DNA from: Actinomycetospora soli
Lineage (GTDB): Bacteria > Actinomycetota > Actinomycetes > Mycobacteriales > Pseudonocardiaceae
Length of the DNA stretch: 64,000 nt
Reading direction: 5' to 3'
NCBI RefSeq assembly: GCF_021026295.1
Contig: NZ_JAJNDA010000002.1
Location: forward strand, 186,001 to 250,000
Under the pieces are notes generated by a model that was not told the DNA's origin, did not search any database, and worked only from the letters and a program-made list of their open reading frames with translations. The position numbers and the translations under genes were made by a program. Positions 27,936 through 38,765 of this stretch are shown one piece after another (the stretch's first letter is position 1; each line of letters starts with the position of its first letter).

Positions 27936-29093
27936 ATGCCGCGCATGTCCCTCTCCCGACGCGCCGCGCTCGCCGCCGCGGGTGGCCTCGCCGCGACCGC
28001 CGGTCTCGCCGCGTGCTCCGACTCCGCCCCCGCCGCCCCGGCGGCCGCCACGGGTCCCGCCCCGGCCGCCTCGCCCGCACCGGGACAGCCCGTGCCGGGC
28101 CGCGGGCAGGTCACGATCGTCGGGCACCGCGGGGCGTCCGGGTACCGCCCGGAGCACACCGCCTCGTCGTACTCGCTCGCCGCGCGGATGGGCGCCGACG
28201 CGGTGGACGTGGACCTGTGCTCGACGCGCGACCGGCAGCTCGTCGCCCGCCACGAGCCGGAGATCGGCGGCACCACCGACGTGGCCCGCCGCCCCGAGTT
28301 CGCGTCGCGGCGCCGGACCGTGGTGATCGACGGGACGTCCTACGACGGCTGGTTCACCACCGACTTCACCCTCGCCGAGCTCAAGACCCTCCGCGCCGTC
28401 GAACGCATCCCGGCGACCCGTCCGCACAACACGCTGTACGACGGCCGCGCCCCGATCCTCACCCTCGACGAGGTGCTCGACCTGCTCGCGGGGCTGTCGC
28501 AGGAGCTCGGGCGGCGGGTCGGCGTGCTGCCGGAGATCAAGCACTCGACCTGGCACGCGTCGGTCGGGCTGCCGATCGAGCCGGTGTTCGTCGACGTCCT
28601 GCGGCGACGGAACCTGGCCCAGGACCCGCAGGTGATCGTGCAGTCCTTCGAGGTCGCGAACCTCAAGGCGCTCAAGGGCCAGATCGGCTGCCCGCTGCTG
28701 CAGCTGGTCGACTCGACCGGCAAGGCCCCCGCCGACTTCGTCGCCGCCCGCGACCCCCGCACCTTCGACGACCTCGTCACCGCCCGCGGGTTGCAGGAGG
28801 TCGCCACCTACGCGACGTGGATCGGCCCGTCCAAGGAACGGGTGATCCCGCCGACCGGGGCGCCGACGACGCTCGCCGGCGACGCCCGGGCCGCAGGTCT
28901 GAGGACGATGCCCTACACGTTCCGCAACGAGAACGAGTTCCTCCCGCCGCCGCTGCAGCGCCCGAACCCCGAGCGGTCGACCTACGGCGACGCCTTCGGC
29001 GAGTACGCGCAGTACCGCGCGCTCGGGATCGAGGGGCTCTTCAGCGACAACCCCGACACGGCGATCGCGGCGTGGGGTGGCTTCGCCCCGTGA
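27936..29093 (+). CDS. Glycerophosphodiester phosphodiesterase, Tat-type lipoprotein
   Basis: The 385-residue product starts with a twin-arginine-like signal ([13 protein letters not shown]) followed by a lipobox (GLAAC), so it is probably a Tat-exported lipoprotein. The GDPD TIM barrel begins with [14 protein letters not shown], then has [26 protein letters not shown] and a C-terminal [12 protein letters not shown], giving the usual His/Glu/Asp metal and catalytic residues. It hydrolyses glycerophosphodiesters to glycerol-3-phosphate and an alcohol. The neighbouring gene encodes an aquaglyceroporin-like channel. Its TGA lies inside the family-A repeat. ATG 27945 is an alternative start. Confidence 0.9.
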   Translation: MPRMSLSRRAALAAAGGLAATAGLAACSDSAPAAPAAATGPAPAASPAPGQPVPGRGQVTIVGHRGASGYRPEHTASSYSLAARMGADAVDVDLCSTRDRQLVARHEPEIGGTTDVARRPEFASRRRTVVIDGTSYDGWFTTDFTLAELKTLRAVERIPATRPHNTLYDGRAPILTLDEVLDLLAGLSQELGRRVGVLPEIKHSTWHASVGLPIEPVFVDVLRRRNLAQDPQVIVQSFEVANLKALKGQIGCPLLQLVDSTGKAPADFVAARDPRTFDDLVTARGLQEVATYATWIGPSKERVIPPTGAPTTLAGDARAAGLRTMPYTFRNENEFLPPPLQRPNPERSTYGDAFGEYAQYRALGIEGLFSDNPDTAIAAWGGFAP

Positions 29094-29148
29094 GTACTTC
29101 TGACGGGTATCACCGTCACAAGTACTCACGGGGCCGCCGGCCACCTGC
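29090..29148 (-). terminator. Family-A stem-loop element, copy 3
   Basis: GTGAGTACTTCTGACGG and CCGTCACAAGTACTCAC pair with one mismatch around GTATCA. The phosphodiesterase stop codon lies in the left arm, and the aquaporin stop codon follows the GGCCGCCGGCC mini-hairpin, so the element fills the whole convergent gap. Confidence 0.75.
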
Positions 29149-29916
29149 CTAGCTCTTCCCGACGACGTGGGCGGTCGCCTCGGGCTCGGGCGCGCTGGCC
29201 CGGGCGAGGAAGCGGTCGTAGACGACCGCGGCGACCGCCGCCCCGACGAGCGGGCCGACGAGGTAGGCCCACCACGCGTCGAGGCTGCCGGAGACCAGCA
29301 TCGGGCCGAGCGCGCGGGCGGGATTGACGGCGCCACCGGACACCGGGCCGCCGATGAGCACGGCCGCGGCGAGGGCGAATCCGACGGCCGGACCGACGGC
29401 GGCGGGCGCGACGCGGTCGTCGGTGGCCACCGAGATGATCACGAACATGAGCAGGAAGGTGATCGCGACCTCGACGAGCAGGACCTGCCAGACGCTCGCA
29501 CCCGCTGCGGGAACGGTCGCACCGAGCGAGGCCTGGTCCCGGGCCGCGGAGCCGAACACCGCCCACACGACGAGCGCCGCCAGGACGGCCCCGACGAGCT
29601 GGGCGACGACGTAGGCCGGGACCGTCCGCCAGGGGAACTTGCGGGTGAGGGCCAGGGCGACCGTCACCGCCGGGTTGAGGTGGGCGCCGCTCACGTGGCC
29701 GAGCGCCGACACGAGGGCGACCAGCACGAGGCCGAACGCGAGGGCCACCGCGAGCGAGTTCGCGGGCTGTCCGGCGATCGTCCGGCCGGTCGCCGCGGTC
29801 ACCGCGACGGCGGTCCCGGCGAACACCAGCAGGAACGTCCCGATGAGCTCGGCGGTCGCCGCACGCCGGGTGTTCCCCCCGCTCAGGTCACTGCCGTACA
29901 GCCCGCTGCCGCTCAT
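29149..29916 (-). CDS. MIP-family aquaporin / glycerol facilitator
   Basis: This 255-residue, six-helix channel has both NPA boxes in expected places (HLNPAVT in the first half, AVNPARALGP in the second). The usual E-rich start of helix 1 (TAELIGTFLLVFAGTA) is present. Selectivity for water or glycerol is uncertain; position next to a glycerophosphodiesterase hints at glycerol (inference). The start ATG 29916 is preceded by GGAGGGGCACGGGG. The tail is short and hydrophilic. Confidence 0.92.
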   Translation of the reverse strand: MSGSGLYGSDLSGGNTRRAATAELIGTFLLVFAGTAVAVTAATGRTIAGQPANSLAVALAFGLVLVALVSALGHVSGAHLNPAVTVALALTRKFPWRTVPAYVVAQLVGAVLAALVVWAVFGSAARDQASLGATVPAAGASVWQVLLVEVAITFLLMFVIISVATDDRVAPAAVGPAVGFALAAAVLIGGPVSGGAVNPARALGPMLVSGSLDAWWAYLVGPLVGAAVAAVVYDRFLARASAPEPEATAHVVGKS

Positions 29917-30022
29917 CCCCGTGCCCCTCCGCCGGACCACCCTCGGGTCCGAGCGGGCCCGTATACCCACGGGTAGGCAGGACGCGGCTAGTCCGATCGG
30001 GCGATAGGTGCGCTCCGCGCCC

Positions 30023-30077
30023 GTGAGTACTTCTGACGGCTATCGCCGTCACAACTACTCACGGGGCCGCAGGCCAC
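30023..30077 (-). terminator. Family-A stem-loop element, copy 4
   Basis: GTGAGTACTTCTGACGG and CCGTCACAACTACTCAC pair around CTATCG with two mismatches. A GGCCGCAGGCC mini-hairpin follows, then the stop codon of the zinc-finger gene. It lies between that gene and the aquaporin promoter. Confidence 0.72.
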
Positions 30078-30365
30078 CTAGGGCAGCAGCCGCCGGTCCA
30101 GGTAGCACCAGCGCCACGACTCGCCCGGCTCGAACGACTCCATCACCGCGTGCCCGGTGTCGGTGAAGTGGTTCGAGGCGTGCCGGTGGGGGCTCGAGTC
30201 GCAGCACCCGACGTGCCCGCAGGTCAGGCACATGCGCAGGTGGGCCCACACCTCGTAGCCCGCCTCGCGGCAGTCGGGGCAGATCAGGCCGGGGGTGCCC
30301 CGTTCGACCTGCGGCACCGGCGCGTCGACGTCCTTCGAAGCGATGAGGTGTTCACAGGCGCCCAC
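30078..30365 (-). CDS. UBP-type zinc-finger protein
   Basis: The 95-residue protein has the ZnF-UBP pattern: an N-terminal CEHL, then CPDC, CLTCGHVGCCDSS, RHASNHF and TDTGHAVMES, giving Cys/His ligands for up to three zinc ions. In eukaryotes the fold binds the ubiquitin C-terminus; the bacterial role is unknown. GTG 30365 has TAACCT (30372-30377, complement) 6 bases upstream, so it is probably leaderless. It ends in a family-A terminator. Confidence 0.88.
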   Translation of the reverse strand: MGACEHLIASKDVDAPVPQVERGTPGLICPDCREAGYEVWAHLRMCLTCGHVGCCDSSPHRHASNHFTDTGHAVMESFEPGESWRWCYLDRRLLP

Positions 30366-30387
30366 CCGTCCAGGTTACGTGAGCTCG

Positions 30388-32487
<2,100 letters not shown>

Positions 32488-32605
32488 TCATCGGCGGACA
32501 GCGGAGGTGACCGCTACCACACCTGCCGTAACGGTCGATGCGACGTTCGGACCGACCTGGAAACGATCAGGTTCAGGCTCCGCGCGACGCGGGTAAGGTC
32601 TGTTC

Positions 32606-32845
32606 ATGCTGGTCGCGGTCCTCATCCCCCTGGTCCTGTTGATCGCGACCGTGCTCATGGAGCGATTCGAGTCCCGCGTGCTCGACGTCCCGACGCGCCG
32701 CCGCACCGTCCGCCCGCCGCTGCGCCTCGAGGCGCCCGCGTCGCGGACGGTCGCTCAGCGTCACCTGCAGGCGGTCCCGGAACCGCTGGTCGTCGACGTC
32801 GTGCCTGCCGAGGTGACCGACCGGCCGCTGCCGAAGGCGTCGTAG
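32606..32845 (+). CDS. Small single-pass membrane protein
   Basis: A 79-residue protein with one N-terminal membrane segment (about 2-18), then a basic and Pro/Val-rich cytoplasmic tail. The function is unknown. TAAGGT (32594-32599) lies 6 bases before the ATG, a textbook leaderless arrangement that supports expression. It is followed by the tandem repeat terminator. Confidence 0.7.
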   Translation: MLVAVLIPLVLLIATVLMERFESRVLDVPTRRRTVRPPLRLEAPASRTVAQRHLQAVPEPLVVDVVPAEVTDRPLPKAS

Positions 32846-32852
32846 CCCACCC

Positions 32853-32972
32853 CGGTGTCAGCCGTGGCCCACCGCTGACGTCCGGCGTCAGCAGGTCGCC
32901 ACGGCGCACGTGTGCACGGGCCGGGTGTCAGCCGTGGCCCACCGCTGACGCCCGACGTCAGCAGGTCGACAC
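32853..32972. repeat. Two tandem copies of a hairpin-forming unit at a convergent gene end
   Basis: A block of about 48 bases (from GGTGTCAGCCGTGGCCCACC) occurs at 32854 and again at 32924, 70 bases apart and nearly identical. In each unit GTCAGC can pair with GCTGAC, and that GCTGACG can alternatively pair with a downstream CGTCAGC, giving mutually exclusive hairpins. It lies between two converging genes and probably terminates both. Confidence 0.7.
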
Positions 32973-32974
32973 GC

Positions 32975-34045
32975 TCAGCGGCGACTCGCCGACGCCGCCG
33001 AGCGGGCCGCGTCGCGGTCCATCCCCACGGCGCACAGCAGGTCGGTGACGATCGAGCGCATCTGCGCCACGACGACGTCCGCGGAGAACCCGCCACCGCG
33101 CCGGGGCAGCCGTGCCGCGACGTCGAGCACCGCCGACTCCGCCCCGTCCAGCCGGTGCCCGCCCGCCAGGTCGACGCGGAGCAGGTCGACCGCGTCCGCC
33201 AGCTCGCGCAGGACCGGCGCGACGTCCGGGCCGACGGTCTCGTCGTCGGTCTCCGACGACACCGCCCGGCGGACGAGGACGCGGGCGTTGCGCACCGCGA
33301 GGTCGAGCGGCCCGGTCGCGGCCCGCAGCCGCGACAGCTCGCCCCGGTGACGACGCCGGCCGGGGGCGATCGCGGTGATCTCCAGGCCGGCGTCGACCGC
33401 GCTGTCGAACGCGTCGACGGCGCGCTGGCTCGCGCGGATCCGCTCCAGGACGCGGGTGCCGGTCTCGGGGTCGGAGGCGTCGAGGCTCTCCGCCGCCCCG
33501 CGCAGGGCCTCGGAGAGCTCGGCGAGCAGCGTGTCCACGGTCCGTCGCGCCGCGGTGAGCGGGTTCGACGGCAGGACAGCCGCGACGAGGAGCCCGAGCG
33601 CCGCCCCGATGAGCGTGTCCACCCAGCGCGAGAACGCGGCCGACGTGCCGGGCGGCTGCAGCGTGGCCACCAGCACGGCCGACACGGCGGCCTGGTTGAG
33701 CAGGAGCGCGCCGACGTCGAACAGCAGCGCCACGAGCAGGGCCAGGGCGACGACGACGGCGATCTGCCACCAGCCCGAGCCGATGACCAGCACGATCGCG
33801 TCGCCCACCCCGACGCCGACGCTCACGCCGACCGCGAGCTCGATGCTGCGCCGGAGCCGGTTGGTCAGCGAGATCCCGAGGACCAGCACGCACGCGATCG
33901 GCGCGAAGAACGGCACGGGGTGGCCGAACACCTGCTGCGCGATCGCGAACGCCGCGCCCGCCGCCAGCGCGCACTGCAGCACCGGCCACGCCGACTCGCG
34001 GAACCGTCGCCGCCGTGTGTCGAGAAACGTGCCGAATCTGCTCAT
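32975..34045 (-). CDS. FUSC-family inner-membrane protein
   Basis: The 356-residue product has an N-terminal bundle of about six membrane helices (20-165) and a C-terminal cytoplasmic helical domain, the pattern of FUSC / aromatic-acid-exporter-like proteins (AaeB and YccS relatives). The FUSC motif region VGVSVGVGVGDAIVLVIG and LNQAAVSAVLV are visible. The substrate is unknown. It starts at ATG 34045, downstream of a strong hairpin that separates it from the DUF3151 gene. Confidence 0.82.
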   Translation of the reverse strand: MSRFGTFLDTRRRRFRESAWPVLQCALAAGAAFAIAQQVFGHPVPFFAPIACVLVLGISLTNRLRRSIELAVGVSVGVGVGDAIVLVIGSGWWQIAVVVALALLVALLFDVGALLLNQAAVSAVLVATLQPPGTSAAFSRWVDTLIGAALGLLVAAVLPSNPLTAARRTVDTLLAELSEALRGAAESLDASDPETGTRVLERIRASQRAVDAFDSAVDAGLEITAIAPGRRRHRGELSRLRAATGPLDLAVRNARVLVRRAVSSETDDETVGPDVAPVLRELADAVDLLRVDLAGGHRLDGAESAVLDVAARLPRRGGGFSADVVVAQMRSIVTDLLCAVGMDRDAARSAASASRR

Positions 34046-34055
34046 GACGTCGTCC

Positions 34056-34117
34056 CGGACCGGACGACCGGGTCGTTCGTGGCGTGGGGGTGCACGAACG
34101 ACCCGTTCGTCCGGACC
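34056..34117 (-). terminator. Long terminator hairpin after the DUF3151 gene
   Basis: Arms of 20 bases (34061-34080 and 34094-34113) pair with two mismatches around a G-rich loop, and flanking CCGGACC sequences extend the stem. It sits 10 bases after the DUF3151 stop codon. Confidence 0.75.
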
Positions 34118-34126
34118 AGCGGGTCC

Positions 34127-34567
34127 TCAGACCACGCCGAGGGCCGGCGCGGCCCCGGGGTCGCAGTCGTCGAGCAGGTCCCGGCAGCGCGCGGCCTCGT
34201 CGGCCTCGCCGATCGTGGCGGACGCCTTGGCGAGCACGGCCACGGCGCGCAGGAAGCCCTGGTTCGGCTGGTGGTCCCACGGCACGGGGCCGAAGCCCTT
34301 CCAGCCGTTGCGGCGCAGCTGGTCGAGGCCGCGGTGGTAGCCGGTGCGCGCGTAGGCGTAGGCCGCGATCGTCCGCCCGCCGTCCAGCGCCTGCTCGGCC
34401 AGCGTCGCCCACGCCGCGCTCGACGTCGGGTGGTCCGCGGCGACGGCGGCCGGGTCCTCGCCGGCGGCGAGGCGGTCGTTCGGCCCCGGGTCGGCCGGCA
34501 GGTAGGTGGGCTGGGGCCCGAGCAGGTTGTGGCCGTGCCCGGCGGAGGGACCGGTCGGGATCGTCAT
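34127..34567 (-). CDS. DUF3151 family protein
   Basis: The 146-residue protein has the DUF3151 pattern: NLLGPQPTYLP at the N-terminus, AWATLAEQALDGGRTIAAYAYARTGYHRGLDQLRRNGWKGFGPVPW in the middle, then NQGFLRAVAVLAKASATIGE. The helical repeats look TPR-like. Its function is unknown. In mycobacteria the DUF3151 gene also lies near fba. The ATG is 34567. It is separated from fba by a family-B element. Confidence 0.87.
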   Translation of the reverse strand: MTIPTGPSAGHGHNLLGPQPTYLPADPGPNDRLAAGEDPAAVAADHPTSSAAWATLAEQALDGGRTIAAYAYARTGYHRGLDQLRRNGWKGFGPVPWDHQPNQGFLRAVAVLAKASATIGEADEAARCRDLLDDCDPGAAPALGVV

Positions 34568-34610
34568 GACCCCGATTCTCCCCGGTCCCGCCCGGCCGGC
34601 CCCGACCCGC

Positions 34611-34668
34611 CGTCAGGAAGCGGCGTTCCTGCCACTGGGTGAGGGCGACGACGCTTTCCTGCCACGAG
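34611..34668 (-). terminator. Family-B repeat element after fba
   Basis: On the minus strand the block reads CTCGTGGCAGGAAAGCGTCG about 11 bases after the fba stop codon, then a second GTGGCAGGAACGCC. It aligns with the elements after purD and the response regulator, but its central stem is less perfect. Confidence 0.6.
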
Positions 34669-34678
34669 GGAGGGGGCG

Positions 34679-35713
34679 CTACTTCGCCAGCGACTGCCCC
34701 GTGGAGCGCAGGTTCTCGCACGCCTGGACGACGCGCGCGGCCATGCCGCCCTCGGCCGCCTTGAGGTACGAGCGGGGGTCGTAGACCTTCTTGTCGCCGA
34801 CCTCGCCGTCGACCTTCAGCACGCCCTCGTAGTTCGAGAACATGTGGCCGGCGATGGGCCGGGTGAACGCGTACTGGGTGTCGGTGTCGACGTTCATCTT
34901 CACCACGCCGTAGTCCAGCGCCTCGTGGATCTCCTCGAGCAGCGAGCCCGAGCCGCCGTGGAAGACGAGGTCGAACGGCTTCGAGTCCTCGGGCAGGCCG
35001 AGCTTGCGGGCCGCGACCTGCTGGCCCTCCTTGAGGACCTCGGGGCGGAGCTTGACGTTGCCCGGCTTGTAGACGCCGTGGACGTTGCCGAAGGTCGCCG
35101 CGAGCAGGTAGCGACCCTTCTCGCCGGCGCCGAGGGCGTCGACGGTGTGCTCGTAGTCGCCGGGGGCGGTGTAGAGCTTGTCGTTGATGTCGTTGGCGAC
35201 GCCGTCCTCCTCGCCGCCGACCACGCCGATCTCGATCTCCAGGATGATGTGGGCCTTCGCGGCCTTCTCCAGCAGTTCCTGGGCGATCTCGAGGTTCTCG
35301 TGCAGCTCCACCGCGGAGCCGTCCCACATGTGCGACTGGAACAGCGGGGCGCGCCCGGAGTTCACCCGCTCCTGGGAGATGTCGATCAGCGGGCGGACGA
35401 AGCCGTCCAGCTTGTCCTTCGGGCAGTGGTCGGTGTGCAGCGCGACGTTGATCGAGTACTTCTCGGCGACGACGTGCGCGAACTCGGCCAGCGCGCTCGA
35501 CCCGACCACCATGTCCTTCACGGCCTGCCCGGAGCCGAACTCCGAGCCGCCGGTGGAGAACTGGATGATGCCGTCGCTCTCGGCCTCGGCGAACCCGCGC
35601 AGCGCGGCGTTGATCGTCTCCGACGAGGTGCAGTTGATGGCCGGGTAGGCGAAGCGGTTCGCCTTCGCCCGGTCGAGCATCTCGTTGTAGACCTCGGGGG
35701 TCGCGATCGGCAT
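34679..35713 (-). CDS. fba: Class II fructose-bisphosphate aldolase
   Basis: The 344-residue zinc aldolase cleaves fructose-1,6-bisphosphate into DHAP and glyceraldehyde-3-phosphate. Family markers are NCTSSETINAALRGFAEAESDGIIQFSTGGSEF-type N-terminal segments, the metal histidines in ALHTDHCPKDKLDG, EIGVVGGEEDG, FGNVHGVYKPGNVKL and VFHGGSGS. Length is normal. ATG 35713 follows an AGGGAG site. It is the only glycolytic enzyme in the window. Confidence 0.96.
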   Translation of the reverse strand: MPIATPEVYNEMLDRAKANRFAYPAINCTSSETINAALRGFAEAESDGIIQFSTGGSEFGSGQAVKDMVVGSSALAEFAHVVAEKYSINVALHTDHCPKDKLDGFVRPLIDISQERVNSGRAPLFQSHMWDGSAVELHENLEIAQELLEKAAKAHIILEIEIGVVGGEEDGVANDINDKLYTAPGDYEHTVDALGAGEKGRYLLAATFGNVHGVYKPGNVKLRPEVLKEGQQVAARKLGLPEDSKPFDLVFHGGSGSLLEEIHEALDYGVVKMNVDTDTQYAFTRPIAGHMFSNYEGVLKVDGEVGDKKVYDPRSYLKAAEGGMAARVVQACENLRSTGQSLAK

Positions 35714-35914
35714 GAGGTGGCTCCCTGCGTGACTGTGTTGGCTGCGCTGCCGTCCCCGGCGGCCGCAGTATGCCCGTGCCGAGTGGGTGTCCGCTGCGGC
35801 CCGCGACGAGCGACGACGTGACCGATCTCCCCCGTTCGGCGGTGCCCGGCGACAAGCGGTCGTGATCTCCCGTTTCATCACCCGGCAGGACGGAGAGGTG
35901 TCGGGGGCCTGGTC

Positions 35915-35927
35915 TATCGTCGGAGCC
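35915..35927 (+). promoter_or_regulatory. Leaderless promoter of the sigma-factor gene
   Basis: TATCGT at 35915-35920 and 7 bases of spacing to GTG 35928. This choice removes 47 codons of upstream open frame that show no sigma-factor similarity. Confidence 0.55.
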
Positions 35928-36683
35928 GTGGTCGAGCCGGTCGAGAGCGCGATCGAACGCACGCTGGGCAGCCTGCGCGCGCTCGACGCCATGACCGGGG
36001 CCGAGGCCTCGGTGGTGCACCCGGCCGCACCTCCTGCCCGCGGAACGAACGGTGCGCCGCCCCACCCGGCCCCGAACCGGCCGCCGATGCACCCCGGCGC
36101 CGGCCGCCCCGCGCCCGGCCCGGCCGGCCCGCCCGCGCCCCCCGGTGGTCTCCCGGCGGGGCCGCCGCCCGCGGGGCCCCCGCAGCCCTCGCCGGACGGC
36201 CCGCGCACCCTCGAGGACCTCTACCGCGAGCACCGCATGCGCTTCGTGCGGCTCGCGATCCTGCTCGTGGACGACCCGGCCACCGCGGAGGACGTGGTGC
36301 AGGAGGCGTTCACCGGGTTGCACCGGCACTGGTCGCGGCTGCGCGACGAGAACGCCGCCCTGGGCTACCTGCGCACCGCCGTGGTCAACGGCTCGCGGTC
36401 GGTCCTGCGCCGTCGCCGCACCGCCCGCGAGTACACCCCTCCGCACACCGCCGACGCCCGGTCCGCCGAGTCGCTGGCGATGCTCTCCGCCGAGCACCAG
36501 GCCGTGGTCTCCGCGCTCTCCCAGCTCCCGCGCCGCCAGCGCGAGGTGCTCGTGCTGCGCTACTACGGCGGGCTCTCGGAGGCTGAGATCGCCGAGGCCA
36601 CGGGCATCAGCCGGGGCACCGTGAAGTCGACCGCCAGCCGCGGCCTCGACGCCATCTCGAAGATCGTGGGCGGCACGCCGTAG
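35928..36683 (+). CDS. ECF (SigE-family-like) sigma factor with Pro-rich N-terminal extension
   Basis: The 251-residue protein has a Pro/Ala-rich, probably disordered extension (about 20-90), then sigma region 2 (LEDLYREHRMRFVRLAILLVDDPATAEDVVQEAFTGLHRHW) and region 4 (LPRRQREVLVLRYYGGLSEAEIAEATGISRGTVKSTASRGL) with the helix-turn-helix. Typical ECF sigma factors lack the extension. The next gene encodes a Pro-rich membrane protein that could be its anti-sigma partner (inference). The start is based on the TATCGT box at 35915. Confidence 0.88.
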   Translation: MVEPVESAIERTLGSLRALDAMTGAEASVVHPAAPPARGTNGAPPHPAPNRPPMHPGAGRPAPGPAGPPAPPGGLPAGPPPAGPPQPSPDGPRTLEDLYREHRMRFVRLAILLVDDPATAEDVVQEAFTGLHRHWSRLRDENAALGYLRTAVVNGSRSVLRRRRTAREYTPPHTADARSAESLAMLSAEHQAVVSALSQLPRRQREVLVLRYYGGLSEAEIAEATGISRGTVKSTASRGLDAISKIVGGTP

Positions 36684-36790
36684 GCCCGTCCGGCGGCCCG
36701 CCACCCGTCGCACGCACCCGTCCGGCCGTCCGGACCACGCCCGGCCGACCCCTGGGGCAGCGCGGGTCGACCTGGTTACCATCGCCCGCG

Positions 36791-37288
36791 ATGGATGACG
36801 AGCGACTGCTGTCCGAGGCGCTGCGGGCCCACGCGGCGGGCGGCGTGTCGACCCCGCGTGCGGTCCCGCCGTCCGACCCGCCCGCCACGGCGCCCGCGAG
36901 CGCCGCCCCGGCCCGGCCGCGGCGGTTCCGTCCGCTCGGCCGGCGCAGGCCCGACGCCCCCGCGTCCGGCACCGGGCCGAGCACGGTGCGCGCCGACGTC
37001 CCCGCGCCCCGCACGAGCGGGGTCGCCGCACCGCCGCCGGGCCGGCCGCTCGCCGCCCACCCCGGTCCCCCGCCCGGCGGGCCGCGGCAGGGCCCGCCGT
37101 CGGGACCCGTCCCCGCCTACGGTCCGTACACGGCGGGGCCGGCGTACCCCCCGCGGGCGGTCGCCCCCGTGGAGGGTCCGGGGACGTGGACGAAGGGGAC
37201 CGTCGCCTGGTGGGGGCTGGTGTCCCTGCTGGCCGGCGGCACCGTCGGCGCCGCGATCGGCGTGCTCTCGCTGCTGCTGCCGGCCTGA
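36791..37288 (+). CDS. Pro-rich membrane protein downstream of the sigma gene
   Basis: The 165-residue protein starts MDDERLLSEALRAHAAGG, a short helix resembling the start of some anti-sigma domains. A long Pro/Ala-rich linker (25-135) leads to one C-terminal membrane segment (about 140-163). No zinc-binding anti-sigma (HxxxCxxC) motif is present. TACCAT (36777-36782) precedes the ATG by 8 bases. Spacing from the sigma gene is 107 bases, so a functional link is only suggested. Confidence 0.65.
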   Translation: MDDERLLSEALRAHAAGGVSTPRAVPPSDPPATAPASAAPARPRRFRPLGRRRPDAPASGTGPSTVRADVPAPRTSGVAAPPPGRPLAAHPGPPPGGPRQGPPSGPVPAYGPYTAGPAYPPRAVAPVEGPGTWTKGTVAWWGLVSLLAGGTVGAAIGVLSLLLPA

Positions 37289-37374
37289 CGCCGGGTGACC
37301 GCCCGGGACACCGACGGGCGCTTCGACGGAGGCACACACCGGACACCCACGCCCGGCCAGTACCGTGACGAGGC

Positions 37375-38112
37375 GTGACGCTCGCCGATGCGACGACGGT
37401 CGTGGCCCTGGGCCCGCAGTGGCTGGACCCGCAGTACATCATCTCCAGCCTGGGCCCGTGGGCCCTGCTGGGCGTGGCCCTGATCCTGTTCGCGGAGTGC
37501 GGACTGCTGATCGGGTTCTTCCTGCCGGGTGACTCGCTGCTGTTCATCACCGGCCTCGCGGCCACCACGGGGCTGATCGAGACCCCGCTGTGGCTCGTGT
37601 GCATCGTCCTGGTGGTCGCGGCCTTCGCGGGCAACGTCGTGGGCTACGGGATCGGCCGCAAGGCCGGCCCGGCCATCTTCGACAAGCCGGACTCGAAGCT
37701 GTTCAAGCGCGAGAACGTCGAGCGGACGCAGAAGTTCTTCGACAAGTACGGCAACCGGGCCATCGTGCTCGGCCGCTTCGTGCCGATCGTGCGCACCTTC
37801 ATCACGGTCATGGCCGGCGTGGGCCGGATGGACGCGAAGCGCTTCATGACCTTCTCGGCGATCGGCGCCGTGCTCTGGGCCGCCGGCGTGACGCTGCTCG
37901 GCGCCGCGCTCGGCCAGTTCGAGTTCGTCAAGAACAACATCGAGCTGATGCTGATCCTCGTCGTGGTCGTCTCGATCCTGCCGATCCTGGTGGAGGTCGT
38001 CCAGGCGCGGCGGGAGAAGAAGCTCGGCGCGTCCGGGCTCGCCGAGCAGACCCTCGACGGCGCCAACGAGGCCGACGCCCCCACCCAGCAGATCCGGCGC
38101 CCGAACGCCTGA
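37375..38112 (+). CDS. DedA-family membrane protein
   Basis: The 245-residue protein has the DedA/SNARE-associated pattern: FAECGLLIGFFLPGDSLLF, then GNVVGYGIGRKAGPAIF, RFVPIVRTFITVMAGVGRM, and about five membrane helices. DedA proteins are linked to lipid-carrier (undecaprenyl phosphate) flipping and envelope homeostasis. The start GTG 37375 has TACCGT (37361-37366) 8 bases upstream. It ends 2 bases from the convergent methyltransferase gene. Confidence 0.92.
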   Translation: MTLADATTVVALGPQWLDPQYIISSLGPWALLGVALILFAECGLLIGFFLPGDSLLFITGLAATTGLIETPLWLVCIVLVVAAFAGNVVGYGIGRKAGPAIFDKPDSKLFKRENVERTQKFFDKYGNRAIVLGRFVPIVRTFITVMAGVGRMDAKRFMTFSAIGAVLWAAGVTLLGAALGQFEFVKNNIELMLILVVVVSILPILVEVVQARREKKLGASGLAEQTLDGANEADAPTQQIRRPNA

Positions 38113-38114
38113 GG

Positions 38115-38765
38115 TCAGGGAGCCGCGTGCTCCCGGACCCAGGCGTGCATGGCGATCCCGGCGGCGACCCCCGCGTTGATCGATCGGGTCGAGCCGAACT
38201 GGGCGATCGACACGACGAGGTCGGCACCGGCCGTCGCCTCCGGCGTCAGGCCCGGGCCCTCCTGGCCGAACAGCAGCACGCAGGCCCGCGGCAGCACCGT
38301 GGTCTCCAGGGGCGCGGCGCCCGGCCCGTTGTCCACCGCGACGACGGCCAGGCCGACCTCGCGCGCCCACGCGACGAGCTCGACCACGCCGGGGTGGTGC
38401 CGGACGTGCTGGTACCGGTCGGTGACCATCGCGCCGCGGCGGTTCCAGCGCCGCCGGCCCACGACGTGCACCTCCGCGGCCAGGAACGCGTTCGCCGTGC
38501 GCACGATCGTCCCGATGTTCGCGTCGTGGCGGAGGTTCTCGATGGCGACGTGGAACGGGTGCCGCCGGGTGTCGAGGTCGGCGACGATCGCCTCCCGGCG
38601 CCAGTAGCGGTACCGGTCGACGACGTTGCGCCGGTCGCCCCCGGCGAGCAGCTCCGGGTCGTAGCGCGGGTCGGTCGGCCAGGGCCCGTCCCACGGGCCG
38701 ACCCCCACCTCGGGCGCCGTCGTCCATTCGGTGGGGCCGGGCCCGTCGTCGGGGTCGCCGGTCAC
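38115..38765 (-). CDS. SpoU/TrmH-type RNA 2'-O-methyltransferase
   Basis: The 216-residue protein has the SPOUT knot motifs: motif 1 region ENLRHDANIGTIVRTANAF, motif 2 LLFGQEGPGLTPEA and motif 3 STRSINAGVAAGIAMHAW. It methylates a ribose in tRNA or rRNA using S-adenosylmethionine; the target is unknown. GTG 38765 overlaps the pyrE stop codon (GTGA), so the two are coupled, as also in mycobacteria where a spoU gene lies near pyrE. Confidence 0.92.
   Translation of the reverse strand: MTGDPDDGPGPTEWTTAPEVGVGPWDGPWPTDPRYDPELLAGGDRRNVVDRYRYWRREAIVADLDTRRHPFHVAIENLRHDANIGTIVRTANAFLAAEVHVVGRRRWNRRGAMVTDRYQHVRHHPGVVELVAWAREVGLAVVAVDNGPGAAPLETTVLPRACVLLFGQEGPGLTPEATAGADLVVSIAQFGSTRSINAGVAAGIAMHAWVREHAAP

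Noticed and set aside
32958-37634. A 1558-codon open frame on minus
   Set aside because: It runs across at least six genes on both strands with recognisable products (FUSC, DUF3151, fba, sigma factor). The product is low-complexity and has no domain.
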